Shown one piece after another: positions 7,477 to 13,708 of a DNA stretch of 20,512 nucleotides; positions within the stretch are counted from its first letter, which is position 1, and each line of letters starts with the position of its first letter. Position numbers and translations under genes: made by a program. The DNA comes from JAMCZU01 sp964479405 (GTDB taxonomy: Bacteria > Patescibacteriota > UBA1384 > UBA12157 > JAENIV01), in NCBI GenBank assembly GCA_964479405.1, contig CAYZMA010000018.1:1-20512 (forward strand), read 5' to 3'. The notes below the pieces were generated by a model. The model ran no database searches. It saw nothing but the letters and a program-made list of their open reading frames with translations, and was not told the origin of the DNA.

Positions 7477-8358
7477 TCATTTATTATCGATGCCTATTTT
7501 CCAGATATTCTTTTCCAAAAACGCTTCTATAGTTTGACGGTTAGCTTTATTTATAAGGTTTGAATGAGATAATTTATTGTTTTTTGCATAATCCACAAGG
7601 GTAATAATTTTTTTACCCTCAAGATATGCTAATCGTTTATGATAGCTATTCGTAAGTGCTTTTCCGACCATTTTTTCCATAACAGCAGTCTCTTTTTTTT
7701 CATCAAATTCTTTAAACGCTTCGTAATACATTTTTCGATCAATAAATTTGATGTTTATGGGCACAAATCCTTCTCGTATCAATAAATAATTATTTATGAC
7801 GCGACCGATACGGCCATTGCCATCACAAAATGGATGTGTATATTCAAAAGTAAGATGTAGTTTTGCTACCCGTTTGATAATATTTTCATTACTTGAAGCA
7901 TTGTATTCTGCCAGCTTTTTTTCAAGACGATCCACCACTTCTTTTGGATTAGGGGCAATATGACTACCGACACGAACAAATTCATTATCTTTTCTAAACC
8001 TTCCAGCAACATCGTCGCGAATGTTTGAAATTAACATTTCATGAAGTGATAAAATTATAGGAAGGGTAAGCTCTTGCTCTTTGGCTCTTTTATCTATATA
8101 TGTTACAACTCGAGCAAGATTCTTTGTTTCAAAAATTTCTCTTTCGGTAATAAATCTATCCAAATCAATTTGAAGAAGTATTTTTTCAGTTTCTTCAAGA
8201 GTAAGAGTGCTGTTTTCTATTGCGTTCGAGTTATATACCTGTTCAGCAACTTCAGCTTCAGTGATAAGTTTAATGAGCGCATCTTTGCCAATAGATGCTT
8301 TATAATATCTCTCACGGAGAGAATTTATCTTATTAAAAACATTAAGTATTTTTGACAT
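7477..8358 (-). CDS. Fic-domain protein, class II AMPylase type
   Basis: The 293-aa product carries the complete Fic active site HPFCDGNGRIGR (175-186), so it should transfer AMP or another nucleotide from its substrate to a Ser/Thr/Tyr of a target protein. SNAIEN at 44-49 fits the inhibitory (S/T)xxxE(G/N) motif placed N-terminal to the Fic core, the class II layout in which E48 would block productive ATP binding. SLHEMLISNIRDDVAGRFR (about 104-122) is the usual Fic-flanking region. The C-terminal 70 residues may form a small wHTH-like domain. The target is unknown; no antitoxin gene is adjacent, consistent with intramolecular inhibition. The ATG at 8358 has no Shine-Dalgarno and lies 8 nt past a strong -10 box. 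Confidence 0.93.
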   Translation of the reverse strand: MSKILNVFNKINSLRERYYKASIGKDALIKLITEAEVAEQVYNSNAIENSTLTLEETEKILLQIDLDRFITEREIFETKNLARVVTYIDKRAKEQELTLPIILSLHEMLISNIRDDVAGRFRKDNEFVRVGSHIAPNPKEVVDRLEKKLAEYNASSNENIIKRVAKLHLTFEYTHPFCDGNGRIGRVINNYLLIREGFVPINIKFIDRKMYYEAFKEFDEKKETAVMEKMVGKALTNSYHKRLAYLEGKKIITLVDYAKNNKLSHSNLINKANRQTIEAFLEKNIWKIGIDNK

Positions 8359-8366
8359 ATATCATT

Positions 8367-8395
8367 ATTATATTCTTTTTTAATGATTTCGTCAA
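8367..8395 (-). promoter_or_regulatory. Promoter of the Fic gene, predicted near-leaderless
   Basis: Minus strand TTGACG (8390-8395), 17-bp spacer, TATAAT (8367-8372), then 8 nt to the ATG. A start 7 nt after the -10 box would fall within 2 nt of the start codon. Confidence 0.62.
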
Positions 8396-8490
8396 CATAA
8401 CCGTGAAAAACGGCTTAAAAACACCGATTTTCACGGTTTTAGAAATATTTTGTCAACTCTAAAAACAAAATCGCTGAAACTATCCAGAAC

Positions 8491-8564
8491 GTCATTGCGA
8501 GCGAAGCGAAGCAATCTTTCAATTAGCAGACAGATTGCCACGCCCCTTTGGGGCTCGCAATGAC
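8491..8564. repeat. REP-like palindromic element, family A
   Basis: GTCATTGCGAGCGAAGCGAA followed by GCAATCT (8491-8517) pairs with the inverted arm AGATTGCC...CTCGCAATGAC (8532-8564). The right arm has its own hairpin (CCCC TTT GGGG). It lies in the 432-bp gap (8359-8790) between the divergently transcribed Fic and Hsp20 genes and could end transcription read-through. Confidence 0.75.
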
Positions 8565-8586
8565 AAATAATATCAAATCCAAAAAC

Positions 8587-8616
8587 TTGACCAAAGATTA
8601 TGAACGCGAGTATAGT
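8587..8616 (+). promoter_or_regulatory. Candidate promoter of Hsp20 (and galU)
   Basis: TTGACC (8587-8592), 18-bp spacer, TATAGT (8611-8616). It predicts a leader of about 168 nt before the Hsp20 ATG. No CIRCE-type operator is visible. Confidence 0.42.
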
Positions 8617-8622
8617 AAATAT

Positions 8623-8779
8623 ATACAATTATCAATTTTAAATTTATGAAGCTCTGCAAAAATTGCAAAGCAATTTAAATTTTCAATGAATTTTCAATGA
8701 TTTAATTTTCAAACAGTTTGTAAATTGATGAATTGTGTCATTGATTGGAAATTGTAAATTGTTAAATTGAAAATTATTT
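8623..8779 (+). other. Long AT-rich leader of Hsp20
   Basis: This stretch has no credible gene. It contains a 7-bp hairpin AAATTGC/GCAATTT (8660-8676), two overlapping copies of AATTTTCAATGA (8678-8700), and later inverted partners (TCATTGATTGGAAATT, TTGAAAATTA) that could fold back on them. The pairing is almost all A-U and would melt easily, which would suit a thermosensor in front of a heat-shock gene; that role is inference. Confidence 0.3.
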
Positions 8780-8790
8780 AAGGAGGTCCC

Positions 8791-9168
8791 ATGGCTGAAG
8801 ATAAACTTACAAAAAACAATGACTGGATGGAAGACTACGAAGGACAATTGGCGGTGGATGTTTTTCAAACCGAAGACAATATTGTCTTAAAAGCACCGCT
8901 GGCTGGAGTCAAACCGGAAGACTTGGAACTTTCAATTACCGACGAAGTGGTTACAATTAAAGGTGAAAGAAAAGAAGCCGAAACTGTTCAACGGGAAAAC
9001 TATTTAGCCCAAGAATGCTACTGGGGCGCTTTTGCCCGCTCTTATGTTCTGCCAATGCCTGTAACCAGCGAAAAAGCCCAAGCAACATTAAAGAATGGAA
9101 TTCTGACCATTACTCTTCCGAAACAAGAAAAAACCAAAGCGAAAAAGATAGAGATAAAGACAGAATAA
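8791..9168 (+). CDS. Small heat-shock protein Hsp20 / alpha-crystallin
   Basis: The 125-aa product is an ATP-independent holdase that binds unfolding proteins in the cytoplasm. The alpha-crystallin domain runs from about residue 20 (VDVFQTEDNIVLKAPLAGV) to the signature LKNGILTITLPK (101-112), and the C-terminal tail has the IxI-type IEI used for oligomer contacts. The N-terminal arm is short, about 15 residues, which usually means small oligomers. The start is certain: AAGGAGG lies just upstream of the ATG. It is probably co-transcribed with galU 131 bp downstream, although a GC-rich hairpin lies between them. Confidence 0.95.
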   Translation: MAEDKLTKNNDWMEDYEGQLAVDVFQTEDNIVLKAPLAGVKPEDLELSITDEVVTIKGERKEAETVQRENYLAQECYWGAFARSYVLPMPVTSEKAQATLKNGILTITLPKQEKTKAKKIEIKTE

Positions 9169-9173
9169 AGAGA

Positions 9174-9269
9174 GTGATTAACCGTGATTTGCTGACGCGT
9201 GATTAAGTGATTCATTGTTACAACTAATCACAGCCCCGCCAGAGGCGGGGCGTAATCACTATTAATCAC
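9174..9269 (+). repeat. Cluster of GTGATT motifs around a GC-rich hairpin
   Basis: GTGATT-type heptamers occur at 9174, 9184, 9199 and 9207, and inverted TAATCAC at 9225, 9253 and 9263. In the middle is a perfect 8-bp stem GCCCCGCC/GGCGGGGC (9233-9240, 9244-9251) with an AGA loop. No T-run follows, so it is not a standard terminator; it may stabilise or process the Hsp20-galU transcript. Confidence 0.55.
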
Positions 9270-9299
9270 CATAAACACATTGCGACTGAAAGGAGCAAA

Positions 9300-10241
9300 T
9301 TGAAAATTCGTAAAGCGGTTATTCCGGCGGCTGGCTACGGCACCAGATTTTTACCTATGACCAAAGCCTCGCCCAAAGAAATGTTACCGATTATTGACAA
9401 ACCGGTTATTCAATATGTCGTAGAAGAAGCAGTCGCTTCCGGCATTGAAGACATTATTATTGTGACCGGTTATAATAAAAGAGCCATTGAAGACCATTTT
9501 GATCATGGTATGGAATTGGAAAATTATCTGGAAAAAGCCGGCAAACTGGAACAACTGGAAGAAGTACGTCGTATTGCCAGAATGGCTAATTTTATCTATA
9601 TTCGTCAAAAAGGCCCTTATGGCAACGGCACCCCAATTTTAAATGCCCAGCCAATTATTGGCAACGAACCTTTTGCCGTCCTTTGGGGCGATGAATTTAT
9701 TTATGCCAAGCCGCCTCGACTAGCTCAAATGATTAAAGTTTATGAAAAATTCGGAGGCATCGTTATATCGGGAGTAAAAATAGAACATAAANNNNNNNNN
9801 NTGATTGATGTCTTTGACAAATTTGGCGATCCGGTCATTTCAGCGGTTAGAATTAAAGATAAAAAGGATTTAAGCAAATATGGTATTGCCAAAGTTAAAG
9901 AAATTGAAAATAAAATCTTTGAAATTGAAGAAATTGTAGAAAAACCCGAACCGGACAAAGCGCCTTCAAATTTGGCAACTCATGGCGCCTATATTTTAAC
10001 CCCGGACATCTTTCAAGCTTTAAAAAGTCTTAAACCCGGCAAAGGCGGCGAAATTTGGCTAACCGACGGTATTAATGCTTTAAAGTCTAGCCATAAAATT
10101 TATGCCCGGGAAATTGAAAACGGTAAATATTACGACACCGGCAATAAATTAGAATATCTGAAAGCTAATGTTGATTTTGGTCTGCAAAGAGATGATATTA
10201 ACGACGAATTTAAAAAATACCTGAAAAGTTTGACACTTTAA
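9300..10241 (+). CDS. galU: UTP-glucose-1-phosphate uridylyltransferase
   Basis: The product makes UDP-glucose from UTP and glucose-1-phosphate, supplying the glycosyltransferases and perhaps the sugar dehydrogenase of this region. The N-terminal nucleotide-binding signature AAGYGTRFLPMTKASPKEML, PIIDKPVIQYVVEEAVASG, the VLWGDEF metal-binding region, and EIVEKPEP...GAYILTPDIF are all present. The start is TTG at 9300, with AGGAG about 5 nt upstream. A 10-N gap at 9792-9801 interrupts it. The residues on the two sides align with each other (VYEKFG..VIS.V and VFDKFG..VIS.V), so the listed 313 aa contain a duplicated segment of about 21 residues. The true protein is probably near 290 aa. Confidence 0.93.
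   Translation: MKIRKAVIPAAGYGTRFLPMTKASPKEMLPIIDKPVIQYVVEEAVASGIEDIIIVTGYNKRAIEDHFDHGMELENYLEKAGKLEQLEEVRRIARMANFIYIRQKGPYGNGTPILNAQPIIGNEPFAVLWGDEFIYAKPPRLAQMIKVYEKFGGIVISGVKIEHKXXXXIDVFDKFGDPVISAVRIKDKKDLSKYGIAKVKEIENKIFEIEEIVEKPEPDKAPSNLATHGAYILTPDIFQALKSLKPGKGGEIWLTDGINALKSSHKIYAREIENGKYYDTGNKLEYLKANVDFGLQRDDINDEFKKYLKSLTL
9792..9801. other. Assembly gap (10 N) inside galU
   Basis: Ten N. The 63 nt before (9729-9791) and after (9801-9863) encode alignable but diverged versions of the same peptide. The join is probably between overlapping contigs of two strain variants, not a real 10-nt gap. Confidence 0.9.
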
Positions 10242-10268
10242 AATCTGAAACAAATTGACACCCGTGGT

Positions 10269-10325
10269 GTCATTCCGGACTTGATCCGGAATCCAGTTCT
10301 GGATTCCAGCTTTCGCTGGAATGAC
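10269..10325. repeat. REP-like palindromic element, family B
   Basis: GTCATTCC (10269-10276) and GGAATGAC (10318-10325) close a 57-bp palindromic unit. Inside are TCCGGACTTGATCCGGA and an ATCCAG/CTGGAT hairpin. It lies between galU and the solute-binding gene and may end the galU transcript. Confidence 0.7.
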
Positions 10326-10387
10326 AAAGAATATTGTTTTGAAATTGATTTAAAATTTAGAATTTAAAATTACTTAAGGAGGTTACT

Positions 10388-11671
10388 GTGGACAAAAGAT
10401 ATTGGATTTTAGGCGGAGCAATTATTGTTCTAATTATTTTAAGTACTTATTTTATTTTAAATTCAAGAAATAATGCCCAAGTAAAAGAATTAACTCTTGT
10501 CACCTACGGCGAGGACGAGGCAAATCTTGCCGGCTATATTTCTGCTTTTGAAACCGCAAACAACGCTAAAATCAATTTTAAAAAAATTGATCCTCAAAAT
10601 TACGAACTTGAATCTTTAAACCTGCTTTCAACCGGCAAAGTGGATATTTGGGGTATTCCTTCAAGCTGGATGCCCAAACAACACGCTAAATTAGCGCCGT
10701 ATTCAGGTAAATTAATTACTTCCTACCAAAGTCTTTACCCAGAGATTGTTTCTAAACAAAACATTATTAATAATAAAATTTATGGTCTGCCCTTGTCACT
10801 GGACACTTTGGTTTTATTTCAAAGTAGCGACATTAAACCAAAAAATCAAGATTTAACTCAAGCCGAAGACGAGATTCTTTCAAACGAACCTAAAACTTGG
10901 GACGATTTAACAGCTAAAAGTCGCCTCTTGACCCAAAAATCCGGAACAACCATCTCTCAATCGGGGCTGGCTTTAGGCACCGAAGATATTACCAACGCCC
11001 CCGATATTTTAACAGCCCTTATGCTTCAAGACGGCGCCCAAATGACCAATCAAGATAATACCGAGGCGACATTTCATACTGCAATAAATACTTTAGGTGG
11101 AGAAAGTTTTCCCGGGGCAACCGCCCTTGATTTTTACTCCAGTTTTGCTAAAACTAACAACCCCAATTATTCTTTTTCCAAAACGATAGGCGATCCACTC
11201 AAAGCCTTTGCCGACGGCAAGGTGGCTTTTTATATTGATTACTCGGCTAAAGAAAGCGACATTACCCGACTCAACCCCAGTCTAAATTATTCCATTGAAA
11301 CTTTACCTCAAGTGAAAGCCAGCAAAGCTCCTATCAATTTCACTTCTTACGAAACTTTTACGGTTCCCAATACTTCCAAAAATCAAACACTCGCTTGGCA
11401 ATTTCTAGCCGGACTAACAAATAAAGATAACTTGAAATCTTATTTTGAAACAACCCAAAAACATCCGGCGCTGGTAGAACTGGCCGACCCGGGTAATGTT
11501 GTTGATGAAGCTGTTCAAACAGCCCAGTCTTGGTATAACCCTGAACCGACTTTAGTGGCAAAAATTTTCCGCGATGCCATTACTCAAGTTGTTTCGGGAC
11601 AAAAAGCCCAAACAGTCCTTGATGGCGCCGCCGTTCAAGTAACAACTTTGCTCGGAAAGATAGAGAATTAA
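10388..11671 (+). CDS. Membrane-anchored family 1 extracellular solute-binding protein
   Basis: The 427-aa product has an N-terminal signal anchor (hydrophobic residues about 6-24) with no lipobox Cys, followed by a periplasmic-binding-protein fold: LTLVTYGEDEANLAGYISAF, then KVDIWGIPSSWMP, GLPLSLDTLVLF, FADGKVAFYIDYSAKE and a C-terminal NKDNLKSYFETTQKHPAL segment. These resemble MalE/UgpB-type sugar-binding proteins. No ABC permease or ATPase gene is adjacent; instead the gene runs into a pilin-like gene after one base. It might bind a ligand at the cell surface for the pilus-like machine, or act with a transporter elsewhere. Start is GTG at 10388 after AAGGAGG. Confidence 0.85.
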   Translation: MDKRYWILGGAIIVLIILSTYFILNSRNNAQVKELTLVTYGEDEANLAGYISAFETANNAKINFKKIDPQNYELESLNLLSTGKVDIWGIPSSWMPKQHAKLAPYSGKLITSYQSLYPEIVSKQNIINNKIYGLPLSLDTLVLFQSSDIKPKNQDLTQAEDEILSNEPKTWDDLTAKSRLLTQKSGTTISQSGLALGTEDITNAPDILTALMLQDGAQMTNQDNTEATFHTAINTLGGESFPGATALDFYSSFAKTNNPNYSFSKTIGDPLKAFADGKVAFYIDYSAKESDITRLNPSLNYSIETLPQVKASKAPINFTSYETFTVPNTSKNQTLAWQFLAGLTNKDNLKSYFETTQKHPALVELADPGNVVDEAVQTAQSWYNPEPTLVAKIFRDAITQVVSGQKAQTVLDGAAVQVTTLLGKIEN

Positions 11672-11672
11672 A

Positions 11673-11960
11673 ATGATTAATTTTATCCAAAAAGTATTAG
11701 CCGCCGACACACTTCCTTCTGAAGGAGACCTTCGCACTGCCGGCAATGTTGGTAATTACATTACTATTCTTTACAAATGGTTTTTACCTTTCGCCGGCGG
11801 TGTGGCGGTGCTGATGATAATTTATGCCGGTTATCTTTATATTACTTCTCAAGGCAACCCCGACAATATTAAAACGGCAAAAGATTATATTATTGGCGCC
11901 TTGGTGGGTCTGATGTTAATTATTCTAGCCGGCGTTATTTTAAGAAGCGTGATTGGATAA
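11673..11960 (+). CDS. Two-helix pilin-like protein (T4SS pilin / VirB2-like type), copy 1
   Basis: The 95-aa product starts with a short leader (MINFIQKVLAA) and has two membrane helices (about 36-56 and 68-92) joined by the polar loop TSQGNPDNIKTAKD. This is the layout of the VirB2/TrbC-like small proteins common in CPR genomes. The ATG starts one base after the solute-binding gene stop, so the two are co-translated. Function in a type IV-like secretion or pilus machine is inference from the family; no VirB4 or VirB6 is in the window. Confidence 0.78.
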   Translation: MINFIQKVLAADTLPSEGDLRTAGNVGNYITILYKWFLPFAGGVAVLMIIYAGYLYITSQGNPDNIKTAKDYIIGALVGLMLIILAGVILRSVIG

Positions 11961-11967
11961 TTTAATA

Positions 11968-12800
11968 ATGATAAAAAAAATCTTATTTTTAATTTTTCTT
12001 ATTTCTTATTTCTTATTTCTTCTTCCGGCATCAGCTGGTAATTATCTGACTGTTACATCGCCACCTGGTAATTTTTTTGTTAAAGATAAAATTATAATCC
12101 CAATTAAGATCACGAACACGCCGGCTAATGCGATTAAAATTAATTTTTATATTACCGATCAACAAGGCATTTTTGATCCGGTAGCCGGACTACCATTTCT
12201 TAAAACCAGTTTTGCACCCCCACCAGTTGATCAAGAAGCAACTTATAGTTATACATGGGACACAAGTGAGGCCGGTAGTAATGTTGGCAATCATTACTTT
12301 ATAGCTTATCTTTTTGATGCAAGCGAAAAAGTCCTTGACCAAGACACTCAAGCTTTCACTTTACTTGGCACAACCGATAATCCTAATAATGTGGATAATA
12401 ACAATACTACTAATAACGGCACAATCAATAATGGTACCACTAACAATGGCACGACTAATACTACTCCCCCTATCATCACTGCCGGCAAAGCCTTTGATCT
12501 TGGTAAATTAGGGACTGTTAGTTTTTTGCCCACTAAAGTCAATAGCCTTTCGGATTTAGTCACGGTTATTATTAACTGGCTTTTAGGTCTTGCCGGCGCC
12601 TTGGCTGTGGTCGCCATTATTTATTCNNNNNNNNNNNNNNNNNNNNNNNNNNNNNNNNNNNNNNGATGGCGGGTGGCGACACCGAAAAAGCTGTTACTGC
12701 CAGAAAAAATCTTCTTTGGGCCATAATAGGTTTAATTATTCTGTTTTTATCCTACGTAATTCTTGGACTGGTTAGTCAATTACTATTTACTAGCCCCTAA
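11968..12800 (+). CDS. Chimeric secreted beta-domain plus pilin-like protein, gapped
   Basis: ATG at 11968 gives a Sec signal peptide (MIKKILFLIFLISYFLFLL, cleavage near PASAG). A beta-rich domain of about 120 residues resembling Ig-like surface modules follows (LTVTSPPGNFFVKDKIIIPI; YSYTWDTSEAGS), then an Asn/Thr-rich linker and a pilin core (VIINWLLGLAGALAVVAIIYS). A 38-N run interrupts the core. After it, MAGGDTEKAVTARKNLLWAIIG and a second helix continue to TAA at 12798-12800. The two sides are in different frames with 38 N, so the real gap is a multiple of three; alignment to the 13316 pilin suggests about 15 nt. Reading straight through the Ns gives a false stop at 12726. The fusion could display an adhesive domain on a pilin-like base. 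Confidence 0.72.
12627..12664. other. Assembly gap (38 N) inside the chimeric pilin gene
   Basis: The gap length is not compatible with the reading frame on both sides. Comparison with the sister pilin, where the sequence between the two helices is IYGGILYITAGGD, suggests five missing residues. Confidence 0.85.
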
Positions 12801-12814
12801 TTAAGGAATAAAAA

Positions 12815-13120
12815 ATGAAAGTTTTGCCCAGCGGTGATCCTTCAACTTGGACATTAAGTAATTTTTTTGGCAGTGCCAACAGTTTATTTAGTAATATTTA
12901 TAATATTGCCATAGCTTTGGCGGGCGGAATTGCTATGGTTTATTTAATTATTGGCGCTTACAGCTACTTTACTGCTTTTGGCAACGAAGAAAAAGCCAAT
13001 AAAGCTAAAACAACTATCACTTATGCCATAATTGGGATAGTTGTGATACTCTTGTCCATTATAATTGTAAGGGAAGTTTGGAATTTATTTTCCGCTACAC
13101 CGTTCACCCCGCCCAATTAA
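12815..13120 (+). CDS. Two-helix pilin-like protein, copy 3
   Basis: The 101-aa product has two membrane helices (about 29-52 and 65-90) joined by the polar loop TAFGNEEKANKAKT, which matches the loops of its neighbours (GGDAEKATKGRT). It lacks the KVxAA leader of copies 1 and 4 and starts with a polar segment (MKVLPSGDPSTWTLSNFFG). The AAGGA 8 nt before the ATG and the 14-bp spacing to the previous gene support one operon. A REP-like cluster follows, so copy 4 may be transcribed separately. Confidence 0.75.
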   Translation: MKVLPSGDPSTWTLSNFFGSANSLFSNIYNIAIALAGGIAMVYLIIGAYSYFTAFGNEEKANKAKTTITYAIIGIVVILLSIIIVREVWNLFSATPFTPPN

Positions 13121-13131
13121 ATAACCAGTTC

Positions 13132-13158
13132 GTCATTGCGAGCGAAGCGAAGCAATCT
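13132..13158 (+). repeat. REP-like element, family A half-site
   Basis: A single arm GTCATTGCGAGCGAAGCGAA then GCAATCT, identical to the left arm at 8491-8517. The inverted arm is missing; a family C unit follows directly. Confidence 0.7.
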
Positions 13159-13161
13159 ATT

Positions 13162-13248
13162 TGTCATTCTGAACGTAGTGAAGAATCTGTCGCGAATGCG
13201 ACATCCGACATTTGTCGGAGATCCTTCGCCTGACGACTCAGGATGACA
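13162..13248. repeat. REP-like palindromic element, family C
   Basis: TGTCATTCTGA at the left end pairs with TCAGGATGACA at the right end. The interior has a perfect TCCGACA TT TGTCGGA hairpin (13204-13219). It is abutted to a family A half-site, making a composite element between pilin copies 3 and 4. Confidence 0.7.
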
Positions 13249-13249
13249 T

Positions 13250-13299
13250 TTGACAAACAACAAACAATATTATTAAATGAAAGTACAATAATATATAAT
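13250..13299 (+). promoter_or_regulatory. Candidate promoter of pilin copy 4
   Basis: Two weak alternatives: TTGACA (13250-13255) with TTAAAT 17 bp later (13273-13278), or TATAAT at 13294-13299 with a poor -35. Either would precede the AAAGGAGG ribosome site. Confidence 0.28.
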
Positions 13300-13315
13300 A
13301 AATAAAGGAGGTCGA

Positions 13316-13636
13316 ATGTTTAATTTAATCGAAAAAGTCTATGCCGCACCGGCGTCAATTCAAATCCCTACGCTTACTTTTGCAAGTGGCACACCAAGTA
13401 TTCAGGCAATTATCGCAAATATTGTGAACTGGGTGTTTTGGCTTGCTGGTGCTGTAGCAATTGTCTATTTAATTTACGGTGGCATTTTGTATATCACCGC
13501 TGGTGGCGATGCCGAAAAAGCTACCAAGGGTCGCACTGCTTTAATCAATGCAATTATTGGTATTCTGATCATCGTTTCGGCCATAGTTATCATCAACTTA
13601 GTTAAGGGCTTTGCTGCCAAACCAACTACTTTTTAG
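13316..13636 (+). CDS. Two-helix pilin-like protein, copy 4
   Basis: The 106-aa product begins MFNLIEKVYAAP, the same short leader pattern as copy 1 (M-x-N-x-I-x-K-V-x-A-A). It has two helices (about 36-58 and 75-98) joined by ITAGGDAEKATKGRT, and is the clearest T4SS-pilin-type member of the cluster. AAAGGAGG lies 5 nt before the ATG, and a strong terminator follows at 13666-13699. Its spacing from the upstream copies and its own ribosome site suggest it may be the most highly expressed subunit; that is inference. Confidence 0.8.
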   Translation: MFNLIEKVYAAPASIQIPTLTFASGTPSIQAIIANIVNWVFWLAGAVAIVYLIYGGILYITAGGDAEKATKGRTALINAIIGILIIVSAIVIINLVKGFAAKPTTF

Positions 13637-13665
13637 TTCTTAATTATTCAAAATACGATATAAGA

Positions 13666-13700
13666 AAAACCCGTCTGGACAAAAGTCCTGACGGGTTTTT
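13666..13700. terminator. Strong terminator between convergent genes
   Basis: AAAACCCGTC (13666-13675) pairs with GACGGGTTTT (13690-13699), extended inside by GGAC/GTCC. A T-run follows on the plus strand, and the stem's A-run supplies T on the minus strand. It serves both the pilin gene and the M48 gene ending at 13709. Confidence 0.85.
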
Positions 13701-13708
13701 AGTATTCG

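Noticed and set aside
7477..8358. Fic-antitoxin (class I) toxin-antitoxin pair
   Set aside because: The inhibitory motif is within the Fic protein itself (SNAIEN, 44-49) and no small antitoxin gene precedes it.
8352..8375. Plus-strand TTGACA ... TATATT at the Fic start
   Set aside because: The spacer is only 12 bp; the minus-strand promoter over the same bases has ideal spacing.
8431..8628. 65-codon minus-strand frame between Fic and Hsp20
   Set aside because: It runs through a family A palindrome and has no ribosome site.
12348..12617. 89-codon frame antisense to the chimeric pilin gene
   Set aside because: Its Val/Pro/Leu repeats are the reverse reading of the Asn/Thr linker; no ribosome site, and the plus strand has signal peptide and pilin core.
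1778..13248. CRISPR array
   Set aside because: The repeated GTCATT elements are scattered and palindromic, with no regular spacers and no cas genes.
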